This document shows, in pieces, positions 44,529 to 55,529 of a stretch of DNA of 64,000 bases (positions are counted from its first letter, which is position 1; the number at the start of each line of letters is the position of its first letter). The notes under the pieces were generated by a model, which saw only the letters and a list, made by a program, of their open reading frames with translations, did no database searches and was not told the origin of the DNA. Both the position numbers and the translations under genes were made by a program. Source of the stretch: Perca fluviatilis (taxonomy: Eukaryota > Chordata > Actinopteri > Perciformes > Percidae); contig NC_053120.1 in assembly GCF_010015445.1 (NCBI RefSeq), positions 5,207,614-5,271,613 on the forward strand, written 5' to 3'.

Positions 44529-45345
44529 CGGATGCTTTTATATAGGCCTTAGTGGTCCCCTAATACTGTATATGAAGTCTCTTTTTATATAGGCCTTAGT
44601 GGTCCCCTAATACTGTATATGAAGTCTCTTTTTATATAGACCTTAGTGGTCCCCTAATACTGTATATGAAGTCTCTTTTTATATAGACCTTAGTGGTCCC
44701 CTAATACTGTATATGAAGTCTCTTTTTATATAGGCCTTAGTGGTCCCCTAATACTGTATCTGAAGTCTCTTTTATATAGGCCTTAGTGGTCCCCTAATAC
44801 TGTATCTGAAGTCTCTTTTATATAGGCCTTAGTGGTCCCTTATACTGTATATGAAGTCTCTTTTATATAGGCCTTAGTGGCCCCTCTATACTGTATCTGA
44901 AGTCTCTTTTATATAGGCCTTAGTGGTCCCCTAATACTGTATCTGAAGTCTCTTTTATATAGGCCTTAGTGGTCCTCTAATACTGTATCTGAAGTCTCTT
45001 TTATATAGGCCTTAGTGGTCCTCTAATACTGTATCTGAAGTCTCTTTTATATAGACCTTAGTGGTCCCCTAATACTGTATCTGAAGTCTCTTTTATATAG
45101 GCCTTAGTGGTCCCTCTAATACTGTATCTGAAGTCTCTTTTATATAGGCCTTAGTGGTCCTCTAATACTGTATCTGAAGTCTCTTTTATATAGACCTTAG
45201 TGGTCCCCTAATACTGTATCTGAAGTATCTTTTATATAGGCCTTAGTGGTCCCCTAATACTGTATCTGAAGTCTCTTTCCCGAAATTCAGCCTTGGTGCA
45301 GAATTACAGCCACTAGAGCCAGATCCACAATGAGCGTTCCTTAGC
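44529..45345 (-). mobile_element. TTAA MITE, AGGTCCCATGGCATG family, copy 2, truncated and inverted
   Basis: Minus-strand relative of 41522-43026. It retains the 46-bp array (about 16 units, 44530-45280) and the adjacent CCGAAATTCAGCCTTGGTGC and AGAATTACAGCCACTAGAGC. It is cut off after about 45345 and also at the array end, so both termini are lost. Confidence 0.92.
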
Positions 45346-45413
45346 AGCCTGACTGATATGTATACAGTATGCCAGCTATGACATCTAGTGAGCTTGAAGA
45401 TTCATGTTATTAA

Positions 45414-45750
45414 AGGTGCACTATGAGTTCCTGCGTGACGTCACTTCTGTTGACGTTCCAAGTAAATTCCAAAGAAAAGAAAGCAAGCTCGCCCCCCCAT
45501 GTTTCCGTAACTGTCATGACTAACCCCAACCATGTTGTCGGTGATTGGCTGGAGTGGTTTGTTGTATTTTGGTGCACAGCCTGTGCCCCTAGTGTTTGTG
45601 TGACGTTTAAGACCCCTGTGTTGTCTCCCGAGACCGGGCTTTTTCACGGTGTGTTCAGGGGGCAGGCAGCTAGCGGATCAAGGAGAGATGCCAACGATTT
45701 GAGACAAAAATGAAATTGCGCTGAAACCACGCAGGTCATAGTGCACCTTT
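45414..45750. mobile_element. TTAA MITE, AGGTGCACTATGA family
   Basis: AGGTGCACTATGAGTTCCTG at the left is mirrored by CACGCAGGTCATAGTGCACC, flanked by TTAA (45410-45413 and 45751-45754). The 68 and 96 aa frames fall wholly inside it and are spurious. Confidence 0.9.
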
Positions 45751-45761
45751 TTAATGTATGT

Positions 45762-46390
45762 TTTTTATTTTTTTATTTTTATTTTTTTATTTATTTTTTT
45801 ATTTGACAGGGACATTGCACAACAAATGTGTAGCACAGACCAGAGATAGCTACAAGCTAATTTTCATCTGTAGTCCCTGGGCAGAGGCAAAGTGACAGCA
45901 GTTATATACAGTGGATAATGAGCATTCCTGCTAATAAGTTCATTCAATATAAAATACAAATACAGCACCTACACACGGATCACCTCAACAGACATGCAAT
46001 GTCAATATTTACAGTATGTACAATTATTACAGTTTTTTGTATTTTTAATTTTTTTAAATTTTATTATTGCCTACCTAAAATTTAAACAGTACCCTAATTT
46101 ACCAGTTTTGTATTAATGATCACAAATCTGACCGTCCTTCAACCACTTCTTGAGGTTAACTTTAAACTGTTGCAAAGTAACACTCTCTCGAACAACAACT
46201 GGCAACAAATTCCACATCCCTGCGGCTTTCACAGAAAAGCAGTTCTGCCCAAAAGTAGAGGACCTAAAGTTAACATAATCTCCTCTAGAAGAGGCTCGCG
46301 TAGTTCTAATACCTGCCTCTTCACAAGGTTTCTGTATGTGTTCATGTAGTGGCAACTCAGGTGACATAGTCTGTTATAGTCAAAATAACT
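45762..46390 (-). mobile_element. LINE 3' end with ORF2 C-terminus
   Basis: On the minus strand the order is a C-terminal ORF2 fragment (46113-46367), an approximately 300-bp untranslated part, and a tail of AAATAAAA-type repeats (45762-45810) preceded by CAATGTCCCTGTCAAATAAA. This is the normal layout of a 5'-truncated fish non-LTR retrotransposon. Confidence 0.82.
46113..46367 (-). pseudogene. ORF2 C-terminal fragment of a non-LTR retrotransposon
   Basis: The translation has FGQNCFSVKAAGMWNLLP, followed by VTLQQFKVNLKKWLKD before the stop. This 'F-S-V-K-x-x-x-x-W-N-x-L-P ... F-K-x-x-L-K-K-W-L' arrangement is the C-terminal tail of CR1/L2/Rex-group ORF2 proteins. About 84 residues survive, with no catalytic region. 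It is dead; the clade is not resolved. Confidence 0.82.
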
Positions 46391-47021
46391 CCATTAGGTT
46401 TTGTTTGAAATGTGAAAAAAATCGTGTTTCTTTCTCTAAGAAGCCATCTTTATGTGACCCTACATAGGACATAAACTGTCTTGTAGATAATGACACTAAA
46501 TCAACGTTTCATTTGTCCTTTTGGGGAATGTGTGGGATTCACCTTAATTAGCTACAGCTGATAAAGTATGGCTGTACCAGTTGTCATTACAGTCTATATG
46601 AAACCAGTGGTCTCTGGGTAAAAATAAAAAGGCGAAAAATGATTTAAAAGCCACAAAAGCTTCAGTGGCACCAGTAGAAAATCAAAAAAAACTGTTGTGG
46701 CGAGCACCATTGTTTGGGCGTGGATCGGTATGTGTTGACCGCAGCATTTAAATTTTACCGCAGCATTGTTGGAGGACACTCGGAGGCTCTGCGGCCCGGG
46801 ACGGTGCAGCCGCCGAGTCCTCTCACAGCTCCTCATTATGGCTTTCATAACAAGATGTAGTCGGACAACCCAAACCAGCTCGACATGGTTTTAGAAGCTT
46901 GTGGGTGTGGAAAGTTCGAGGCTGGCATCTTGCAGCCAAAACTGACCGTAGGGCAAAACGAGTGGACTCTGCCTCTGGCTAAGTGGCCTCTTTTCGACCT
47001 CCCCCTCCCGTCCCTGATCAC

Positions 47022-47069
<48 letters not shown>

Positions 47070-47368
47070 GGAGGGCAGACATGACCTCATGTTGGCCCCC
47101 GGCTGCAGAGTCTTCTCAGAAGGTCTCTTATCTCTGCCAGCCTCGCCTCGGCGTGGGCTGAATGTGGGGGCGGGTCTCTGCGCTAACTTTTTTAAACTGG
47201 TGGCTATGTAGTTGTTACTGAAGCTGGTGGACTCACAGGAAGGCCACAGATCATTTTGTAGCATTTGAACGGGTCCTTTAAGGCCTGCGGACACGCTGCC
47301 TTTAACCTGGGGCTTAGATTTAAAGATGACCTCGGCCACGTGTAGAATTTAGGTGTGATATGTACTCT
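46391..47368. other. Non-coding DNA with one (TG)n
   Basis: (TG)n at 47024-47066. Frames at 46594-47339 overlap on both strands and run through the microsatellite; none has a domain. The C/G-rich patch at 46780-46830 is short. Confidence 0.4.
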
Positions 47369-47394
47369 CTTTTTTTTTTTTTTTTTTTTTTTTT

Positions 47395-47396
<2 letters not shown>
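47369..47396. repeat. Poly-T tract
   Basis: About 27 consecutive T residues joined directly to the (AT)n array. Confidence 0.95.
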
Positions 47397-47483
<87 letters not shown>

Positions 47484-47486
47484 ATA

Positions 47487-47546
<60 letters not shown>
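47397..47546. repeat. (AT)n microsatellite, about 150 bp
   Basis: Nearly pure AT dinucleotides with interruptions at TACATA and GTTATATATATGTATA. Self-complementary, so able to form cruciform structure. Confidence 0.97.
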
Positions 47547-47549
<3 letters not shown>

Positions 47550-47589
47550 ATCTTGCATAAACATGAGCAGTATGGAAGCGTTCCCTATG

Positions 47590-47968
47590 CAGGGTTTCCG
47601 CGTGGTCTTAAAATATCTAAAATTCCAAAATCAAAATTTTAGGCCTTAAAAAGTCTTAAATTCGCAAAAGTATTGTCTACATCCTACGTCCATGTAACGC
47701 TACCCTTAATGCTCTTTGAAATGTTTTATTTTTTAAATATTTTTTATTCTTTGGTTTTGTAGTTCTTTCCAAATAAGAATTTGCTGTACATGAACAGATT
47801 AATATTATTGTGTCGCTTTTATTCAATTTTAATCATTTAAGTACTTTTGTGACTCTGCATTTCCTTGTACGTCTATGTCCTTTTATAGGTCTTACATTTT
47901 CATTCATAAAGGTCTTAAAAAGTCTTAAATTGACATTTAATGACATGTTGAAACCTGCTGAAACCCTA
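47590..47968. mobile_element. hAT-like MITE, CAGGGTTTCC termini
   Basis: CAGGGTTTCCGCGTGGTCTT at the left is mirrored by CATGTTGAAACCTGCTGAAACCCTA. CCTATG precedes and follows the element (47584-47589 and 47969-47974). Inner arms repeat CTTAAAAAGTCTTAAATT. Non-coding. Confidence 0.75.
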
Positions 47969-48158
47969 CCTATGGTAGCTGCAGGTTAGCAGAATGAATG
48001 AATGACTCCACTGTCTCCACTTCTCTCTCTGTCTGCTTCTGTCTCACTGTCAACAAAACTCACCTGCACGGAAAGTGAGTTCATGCTGGCTGAAGTGTGG
48101 GGGCGTAGTCCCCGCTGCGAGGAGTCTGTGTGGTGAGGTCGTTCGTTTGGCTTCAAGG

Positions 48159-48813
48159 TAGAGCCCGACCGATGAAGGAGTTTTAAGGCCGATATCGCTA
48201 CAGATATTTGGCGATTTAACACTACAAGTTCTGATAAATAAAATGTATAAAAATACAAACTTAAAGAGATGAAACTTAAAGGGTTAAACACGAGTGTTGC
48301 CAACAGGGACGTTGTAGAGCGCCCTCTGGTGGACAAACTATACAACGCCAAATGTATTTATATCCTCAGTTATATCATGACTTTAAATCCTCAGAGAAAT
48401 ATGCTGTATCATGACTTTAAATCCTAAGAGAAATATGCTATATCATGACTTTAAATCCTAAGAGAAATATGCTATATCATGACTTTAAATCCTCAGAGAA
48501 ATATGCTCTATCATGACTTTAAATCCTAAGAGAAATATGCTATATCATGACTTTAAATCCTCAGAGAAATATGCTATATCATGACTTTAAATCCTCAGAG
48601 AAATATGCTCTATCAAGACTTTAAATCCTAAGACAAACCTGCAGGTTGTACCGTATTTTGCGTCCCACAGAAACACCATCTGTACGACTCAGTCGCCCAG
48701 ATCTTCCCTCTGTCTCTCTGTCCAGTTTTGTCCGGTTTTATTTTTTAAATATTCATTTATCGGCCATTATAAATACTGATATATCGGCCCGCCGACATAT
48801 CAGTCGGGCTCTA
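48159..48813. mobile_element. hAT MITE, TAGAGCCCGACCGAT family, copy 2, with minisatellite
   Basis: TAGAGCCCGACCGATGAAGG is mirrored by CATATCAGTCGGGCTCTA. CTTCAAGG flanks both sides exactly (48151-48158 and 48814-48821). The interior has been expanded by a 34-bp tandem array (48371-48633). Confidence 0.96.
48371..48633 (+). repeat. 34-bp minisatellite, about 8 copies
   Basis: The unit is ATATCATGACTTTAAATCCT plus CAGAGAAATATGCT. Variants alternate CCTCAGAG with CCTAAGAG and CTATATC with CTCTATC. Confidence 0.95.
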
Positions 48814-48821
48814 CTTCAAGG

Positions 48822-49699
48822 TCCGTCCCACCAAAAAAAAAACAGAACCTGCAGTTCATTCTGAGGCTGTAATATGTTGAGTCGTTACTGTGCTGGTAGG
48901 GCTGCTGTTTCCAGCCGTGCCTAGAGGCCGAGGGGATGCTGTCAGTGCTGTTACTGATTAACCATCACACGCTGTTTGCTTTGCACAGATACCAATCTCC
49001 CCGGAAACTACGCAAACACAGAAACCATAAATTTGCCTTAAGTCCTGGTTCCAGTTCCAAAGCCCTTAGGATAAAAAGATTTACTATAATCTATCCATCA
49101 TCGGATCACGGAACTCCTTTTATTTTTTATTATAGGAGCAGTGTGAGAAACGCAACGCAACAATGTGTGTGCTTAGATCATTTGAAGGAATTTTAAGGAA
49201 CGTTTAGTCCACTTAAAGTGTCATTAAGAAAAACCGGTTGCTTATGTTGAAGCCGACGCGCTCGGCATCATCTTAGTAATTCCCAAGTAAGTGCATTTCG
49301 GAGCTATGCTTTCTTTAGATGATCTCAATTATGGTTGTTTTATGGAAACCCAAAAATCACAATAATATTCCACACAGTTCTCTTTCATGTCGGGGCCTGA
49401 ATGAGATTCTTACCACACATTAAGGCTTTTGATTGTAGCATTTTGGCTTTTGTTTTTGGAGTTCTTTGCTTTTTTGCATGTGGACAAACAGTTTTCTACA
49501 GGCCACAGCTGAGGAAAGGCAGCACTTGTCCAGGCTCAGTTCACACTCCTCCCTACAGTCCCTGCATCTCCTTCCATCATTCACATCCATCTGTCAAACT
49601 ACTTGGCTTCCTTTCCTTTTACATTTTTCATATTTCTCCCCGAGTACCTAGCTCCAGCTGGAACACAGCTGGAACACATCAACACGTGTATCAGCTCTG

Positions 49700-49701
<2 letters not shown>
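48822..49701. other. Non-coding DNA, nothing recognised
   Basis: Mixed composition; short frames without domains. Confidence 0.35.

Positions 49702-49788
<87 letters not shown>
49702..49788. repeat. (AC)n microsatellite
   Basis: About 43 AC units. Confidence 0.98.
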
Positions 49789-49790
<2 letters not shown>

Positions 49791-50167
49791 ACGCAGCACT
49801 CCAGCCCGTCGCCTCACTGACAGACAGGAAGCAGAGATGATGCAATGTAATCCTGCTCAGGCACACGTGATTAATGTCATGATGTAAGCGGCTGAATCCT
49901 CTCAGTTTGCCCGGCAACACGTGACAGACTGTTAACCTGTTCACCTCCAACAGCGACAAGACACACTCAACTCCAAAACCAACCGGCTCGGGTTCAGACT
50001 CGCGTCTGCCTCGCTGTCTCCATTCCTAGGAGGACCTTTTGACTCGGCTTAATCATTTGTTGAAATCTGTCAAGTGTTGAAAGTTGTCATTTCGTTCTTT
50101 GATCAAATAGTGTCTAATCAAATTTTATGGCAGTTTTTTTCACGTAGAAAAAATTCCTTTACAGCTC

Positions 50168-50223
50168 AGGGCTCAACGATAAGGATTGCCCGATGGCCCG
50201 GGGCAAGTAAAACGCCACGCCAG
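50168..50223. repeat. Dispersed repeat piece, GATGGCCCGGGGCAAGT
   Basis: Matches 17990-18045 over AAGGATTGCCCGATGGCCCG and GGGCAAGTAAAACGCCACG, then stops where a different repeat (AGTGATAGACCGATTATATC) begins at about 50226. It was probably truncated by that insertion. Confidence 0.75.
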
Positions 50224-50523
50224 GTAGTGATAGACCGATTATATCAGCCGATATTTGCGATTTTACGTGCATCGGCATCGGCCGATAACGCGGCTGCTGC
50301 GTTCGCCGATAGTTTTTCCCCGACATTATTTACAGACAGGCGTCCACAGGCAGCTCTGTGTTGCTGGAGACGCTGCACCCATCCATATGATGCACACTGC
50401 ACACATAATTTGGGTGATATATGAATGTAAGATGATTGCAGAAGTGACACTGATCTGTGTTTTTGTTTATCCTTTTTAAAGAAATGGCAGAGCAGATTCC
50501 GAAAACTAATCCAGTGTGGCAGG

Positions 50524-51157
50524 GTTTTACATTTTGATGGTGTAAATTGAGGGAGCAAAAGCAGCATCATACATTGAGTCTGTACTAACATTTTCAGTAA
50601 TTTGCTGGTATGGTAATCTCAGTGTCAAGGCCAAAACTGCTCTTTCCAATATAGTAAAGGTCAGCAGTAAAATGATAGGTGTCCAGCAGTGTAGCCTCAC
50701 TGACCTGTATAATAGACAGGTAGTTAGGAAGGCCAACGCAGTTATCTCTGATAACTCCCATCCGACAGCTATCTCTTTTCTAAACTTAGCTCGGAAGAGT
50801 AGAGAGACTATAACTATTAAATTAGTGATGGGGTTATTTTAATATGTATGGTATTGACTGATGGTGATGATGTTGTTGATGAAATAGTGATTATTAAGGA
50901 ATCTTTTTTTTTAGTTTTTTTTTTAATGGAAATGTTGCTATAATATTTTTATGAGGAATATTGTTAGATGTTCTTTGTAACATATGGTTCCTTTAACATA
51001 TGGTCATATTTATCTTCTTAATTCTCAGCTGTTTAACCAGAGCTTGTATAAGTATTTTTATGTAATTTGGTTTTGCATTTGTGACTGTCTTGTGTTTATG
51101 TCTTGCTGCAGAACAAATTGCCCTACGGGGACAAATAAAAAAGTCTAAACTAAATCT
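50524..51157 (+). mobile_element. LINE 3' fragment
   Basis: An ORF2 C-terminal piece (50549-50839) is followed by an A/T-rich untranslated part and the tail GGGGACAAATAAAAAAGTCT near 51120-51145. The 5' boundary is approximate. Confidence 0.7.
50549..50839 (+). pseudogene. ORF2 C-terminal fragment of a non-LTR retrotransposon
   Basis: The frame reads ESVLTFSVICWYGNLSVKAK, then NIVKVSSKMIG and YNRQVVRKANAVISDNSHP, ending at a stop at about 50837-50839. The 'ESVLTF...CWYGNLS' block followed by 'IVK..SK.IG' and 'R.A..I..D.SHP' is typical of the region downstream of the RT domain in fish non-LTR elements. No catalytic motif is included. It is an inactive remnant. Confidence 0.75.
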
Positions 51158-51215
51158 AAAGTATCGGCTCCAAAAATCGGCAGCCGTATTGGTCATCGGC
51201 AAAGCGCTGATACAT

Positions 51216-51831
51216 AAATATGGTTATCCTGCATTGGCGCAAAAATAACAAATTTGGGAAATAGTATAGAAGTCACGACAATCAAATAAACAGCAGTGCG
51301 AGTAGCACAGTTTCTCTTCAGGCAGTGACAAACTAGATTGGAAACTAGCCGTTTGGGCACTGAACTGAATGAATTTACTGTTTATCAGAACCAAGGTGAG
51401 ACAAGATGCTAACGTTAGCTTGGTCCTACAAATTATGTTCTGGACGCTACGTTACCTGTTTCATGTAACGTTCTGAGGTAACGTTACTGTCTAGTTGCTG
51501 GATTTGTCCTTAGCGGTGGTTAGCAAGCAAATAAGCCCACTGACGGCAACGTTATTGTTCATATTTGGCAAAATTTTTTAATAACAACAGTAGTAGTGGT
51601 TATAGTGAGTACAAATGTGATCTGGGATTCTTTATAGCCCTGCGTGATATCGGTCAAGCTATATGGACGAGATCATCTCTTAAAATGGCCTTTTTTTCCC
51701 CCATAAAACCAACAAAAGCGATGGGAGTGTGACTTAAATGGCTCATTTGTGTGACATCCTGTTGTGTTCTTTAACCCCCAAATGTAGCACAACACAAGTA
51801 GACTTTATATTTCACAATTACGGTTTCCCTT
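51216..51831. other. Non-coding DNA, nothing recognised
   Basis: GTAACGTT-rich words recur at 51420-51490. Nothing else is notable. Confidence 0.3.
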
Positions 51832-52244
51832 TAGCCTGACAAGCCAGAGCCACCTCAAGACGTTGGGTCTGAGAACTCACCATTGGCAGGGCTCAATCCG
51901 AGGGGCGGGATAAACGGTTGTCTTTCAAATTCCCAGTCTGCAAAACTCCAAAAACATCTTCCTTTTTAAAGAATGACTTCAGTGCTTAACTCCAAGTCTT
52001 CCAGAGTCGTGGCCAAAGCCGATTCCAAAGACCGCTGTTCGCCAGCAGCAGCGGCCATCTTCTTTGTTTTCAAGTAGCGGGGAATTCACGCGGAACAGTC
52101 GCAACTCTGCCGTCATTATGTTAAGCCCCGCCCACCGACTCTATACACGGTGTGATTGGCCTAGCCAGAATTTGGTTTTTCCAGCTCGCAAGCCAACGGA
52201 GAGTTGCTAGACTGAGCCTGGGGAGCGTCTAGATTTCTAGGCTA
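51832..52244. mobile_element. MITE with TAGCCT termini and 9-bp duplication
   Basis: TAGCCTGACAAGCCAG at the left is mirrored by the short end TTTCTAGGCTA. GTTTCCCTT occurs exactly on both sides (51823-51831 and 52245-52253). The same terminus and duplication length apply to the element at 59528-60406. Confidence 0.8.
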
Positions 52245-52567
52245 GTTTCCCTTCAGATTGTTTATAGATCTCGGCATTTCCGATCGCACTTGAAAGCAGC
52301 TTCATTTCCCAGAGAAATAGAGAAAGAAAAGAGACTGAGGGACTGGGGAACCAGTCAGCTGTGACACAAACTCCCGGCCAATTCAGTGCTTGTGTTTCGG
52401 GCGTTTTAAAACTTTCTTGTGGCAGAACTAGAGGCAGTGAAGTTTCCTGTTTCCTGTACGGGACTCTCACACCGCCTCAAAACACAATCCGTCTCAAATT
52501 TATGACAATATTGAGTGAAAAGCAAAACTATTCGTCTGCCAACATTGAAAATCGAATACCTAACCAA

Positions 52568-52874
52568 TAGGACTGGGCAATATATCGATGTTATATTGAT
52601 ATCGCGATATGAGACTTAGATTAGTGACTTAGAGTCTTAGATTTTGGATATGGGGATATGGTAATATGGTAAGTGGTGTCTTTTCCTGGTTTTACAGGCT
52701 GCATTACAGTAAAGTGAGGTCATTTTCTGAACTTACCACTGTTCTAGCTCTATTATTTACCTTTACCCCACTAAGTCATTAAATCATTTCTGGAGATTAT
52801 TTATCAAAAATCATCTAGGTATTTGTTCAAGAATATCGTGATATTTGATTTTTTTTCTATATCGCCCAGCCCTA
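52568..52874. mobile_element. hAT MITE, TAGGGCTGGGCGATAT family, copy 3
   Basis: TAGGACTGGGCAATATATCG is mirrored by TCTATATCGCCCAGCCCTA. CTAACCAA flanks both sides exactly (52560-52567 and 52875-52882). It is opposite in orientation to the copy at 26833: it has GGTCATTTTCTGAACTTACC where the other has GTTCAGAAAATGACATCAC. Confidence 0.96.
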
Positions 52875-53726
52875 CTAACCAAACGAACAAATAAACGAAT
52901 AGTGGAACATTCCTATTCCTATTCCGACCCTAGCTTATACACGGTTAAAATGCAGAAAGCTTAAAGCTGTATTTCACTGGAAAGGCTTCCAACACGGGGG
53001 TGTACAACAGTCTGCAGCTAGAGACAGAGTCTTGCTTCACTATTGGAGACGCCATGGGCGCTGTCGGAGGTGTAGGAGAACAGGAGTTAATGGTGCATGC
53101 ACCTTGTAAACTCAGTGGAGTGGGGAAGCAGTAGGTACAGGCTGTACTGTGAATGTACTGTCTGCTCGTCAGTGTGCTGATAACAGCAACCAGCTCAGTA
53201 GCTGGAGGCCAAACAGCAGCAGAACCAGGCCTGGAGTGTTTTTAGAGGAGAGACACGTTGAGGTAAACAATGGTTTAAGCACATAATGTGCCTTTAGTAG
53301 GATGGCTGAGACATTAGACACAGTTTATATGGGCCTGAAGGAACAAATGATGATTATTTCCCAGAGGAGGTGTTGTCTCTACTGTATGTTTGACATGTAT
53401 ATGTAAATGTTATTGTATGGAGTCCCAATGCAACCATCCTCGGGGAAGGAGAGATCCCTTATGAGCTGTAGAGATGGAAAATTAAACCCATTTTAAAGAA
53501 AATTGACAACCAAGGATACATTTTACAGCTTGTTACATTAAACAGATCACTGTACAGCTGCTTACTCATCTTAAAACAATCTGTTTGCCACTGCAAGTCA
53601 AAAAAATTAAGTATTTCTTTACTGTGGTTCACCGTGCTTTGGAAAAGGAAGAAAAAGTCTCCACAGTTGCATTTTCTTAGCAGACTGAAGTTAGAGGAAA
53701 CATTTGGCTGTCTTTTAATTGTTAAT
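52875..53726. other. Non-coding DNA, nothing recognised
   Basis: Balanced composition, no repeat structure, no coding domain. Confidence 0.35.
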
Positions 53727-54175
53727 TTTTTTATTTAACCTTTTATTTAACCAGGTAGGCCGTTGAGAACAGGTTCTCATTTGCAACGACGACCTGGCCA
53801 AGAAAAGCATAAGTGTGCAAGACAACATACAGTTTCACATACAATAAAATACATGAAAACAGAATACAACAGGCTACATAAAGTGCAGAACAAGTAGGCA
53901 TTACAAAGCTGGTGCGAAGGGAGGTGTAAGTAATTTGGAGGATATGCGAAAGTGATAAGGTAATAACACAATATACATGAATAGACAGTGTAGTGATGTA
54001 GTGAAGAGTCAATATACAGTTAGTGCAAATAGTGGTCTAGTTAGTGATGCAGGTCAGTGATAACACAATACGTGTGAATAGAAAGACTATATAAATGTTG
54101 AAAGAGTCAATTTAAATACGAATTGACCTACCTATATAAAATGCTGAAATGTGGTAAAGAGTCGATATACAGTAA
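53727..54175 (-). mobile_element. LINE-type 3' tail, TTTAACCAGGTAGGCC family
   Basis: TTTTTTATTTAACCTTTTAT and TTAACCAGGTAGGCCGTTGA then GAACAGGTTCTCATTTGC form the reverse of a repeat 3' end that I recognise as widespread in teleosts. The remainder is A/T-rich with repeated AATATACA/AGTGTAG-like words and no ORF. Confidence 0.65.
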
Positions 54176-54184
54176 GTTATTTCC

Positions 54185-54331
54185 ACAGGACAGCTGAAGA
54201 CATGAAATGGAGAGAGAGGGGGGAATGACATGCAGCAAAGGCCTGCAGGTTGGAGTCGAACCCGCGGCCGCTGCGTCGAGGAGTACACCTCTATATATGT
54301 GCGCCTGCTCTACCAACTGAGCTAACCCGGC
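54185..54331 (-). mobile_element. tRNA-derived SINE, minus strand
   Basis: On the minus strand it opens GCCGGGTTAGCTCAGTTGGT then AGAGCAGGCGC, a good box A, and continues to GCGGGTTCGACTCC, a good box B at tRNA-like spacing. CCTTTGCTGCATGTCATTCC and CCTCTCTCTCCATTTCATGT follow, the same body as the SINE at 30386-30575. A clear A tail and target duplication were not found. It is not a functional tRNA: the 3' half of the cloverleaf is replaced by SINE body. Confidence 0.88.
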
Positions 54332-54483
54332 ACATTGTTTTGCACAAATGTGTCAGCTCTAAATTGTGAGTAAGAGTGCTCTTGAGTGTGCGTAGGTTCT
54401 GTTCTTACCTAAGAATAAATCCCAAATCAGAAAACATTGGTGAATGCCAGAATCTTCGTGAAAACTGAACAAGTGGGGTTTAA

Positions 54484-55149
54484 AGCGCCCATATTCTGCT
54501 CATTTTCAGGTTCATAACTGTATTTTAAGGTTGTACCAGAATAGGTTTACATGGTTTAATTTTCAAAAAACACCATATTGTTGTTGTACTGCACAGCTCT
54601 CTCTCACTGCTGCAGATCCTCTTTTCACCTGGTTTCTGTTTTAGCTACAGAGTGAGACCTCTTTTCATCTTCTTCTTCTGTACAATCTTTGATTGCACTC
54701 GCACATGCGCAGTAGCTCAGATGTAGAGCATGTCAGCTAGCTAACTCTAGAGACAGTAAAAGAAAGCCTGTTTCTCCAACTTTGGTCAGTTACAAGGCAG
54801 GATCAGCTGGGAGACTTCTAAATGAGGGCGCACATGGAAGTAGTTCTTTTGTAGATTATGGTGAACTTGTGTGTGCTAGCGCTAGCATTAGCCGGCTAAC
54901 GCTACGAGCTAACGGTTGTGGTTAGCCAGCTCATCATCACAAAATCGGCCTCGGACTGTGACGTCACAGTCCGAGCCGATTTTGAACAGCTCACTAGGAG
55001 ACTGAAGGCAGGACACATTCAGAAACCGTATCTCACTCAAAACAGCATGGATGGATTTTTTTCAAAGTTTGTATGTGTGTGGAAGCACCAGAGACACAAA
55101 AGAACACCCCAAATCCCAGAAAATGTGTTTTTTTCATAATATGGGCACT
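54484..55149. mobile_element. TTAA MITE, AGYGCCCATATT family
   Basis: AGCGCCCATATTCTGCTC at the left is mirrored by CATAATATGGGCACT, flanked by TTAA (54480-54483 and 55150-55153). The left arm has CAGGTTCATAACTGTATTTT and CCAGAATAGGTTTACATGG, which I recognise as a repeat common in percomorph fish. A strong palindrome lies inside. Confidence 0.9.
54941..54983. repeat. Near-perfect palindrome centred on TGACGTCA
   Basis: AAAATCGGCCTCGGACTG, then TGACGTCA, then CAGTCCGAGCCGATTTT. The arms match except for one extra C in the left arm. The centre is a full cAMP-response-element consensus. It lies within the TTAA MITE. Confidence 0.92.
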
Positions 55150-55153
55150 TTAA

Positions 55154-55529
55154 GAACACGTTTGTTCTTAAGAACGTTTGGTGAAGGAGGCCCTTTGTTT
55201 TGATAACTCATAAAAATGGTTAAACCAAACCAAAATATGATCCAAGTTGATCAAAAGCTCTGTCTGGCACAGTGAAGACCAGCCAAGTACTACATAGGCT
55301 CGCATCAATCATATTGTGGCATGTTTACAGGAAACGGGTTGGTCTGGTGGCAACGACAGCACAAAAAAAAAAGTTAAAATGTGGTCTGTTTTGCTGCTGA
55401 GGAAGCAGTCTAGTTCTTCGCTGGTGGTCATCCTACACACCCACACACACACTGAGAAAAACACGGACCCTCGTGGCTACTTCCTCCCCGAACCAGCTAA
55501 CAAAAACAACCATCCGTCTGTTAAATCCT
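55154..55529. other. Non-coding DNA, nothing recognised
   Basis: No features found. A frame at 55316 has no domain. Confidence 0.3.

Larger units (their letters stand above)
50225..51215. mobile_element. Cis-rich MITE-like element interrupted by a LINE fragment
   Basis: The left part (50225-50330) has CCGATTATATCAGCCGATAT and ATCGGCATCGGCCGATAACG. The right part (51158-51215) has AGTATCGGCTCCAAAAATCG and GTCATCGGCAAAGCGCTGAT. These look like two halves of one element of the 'ATCGGC' type, separated by the LINE at about 50524-51157. Terminal repeats were not defined. Confidence 0.45.

Noticed and set aside
54185..54331. Functional tRNA gene on the minus strand
   Set aside because: Boxes A and B are good but the acceptor 3' half is missing and the downstream sequence is the SINE body shared with 30386-30575.
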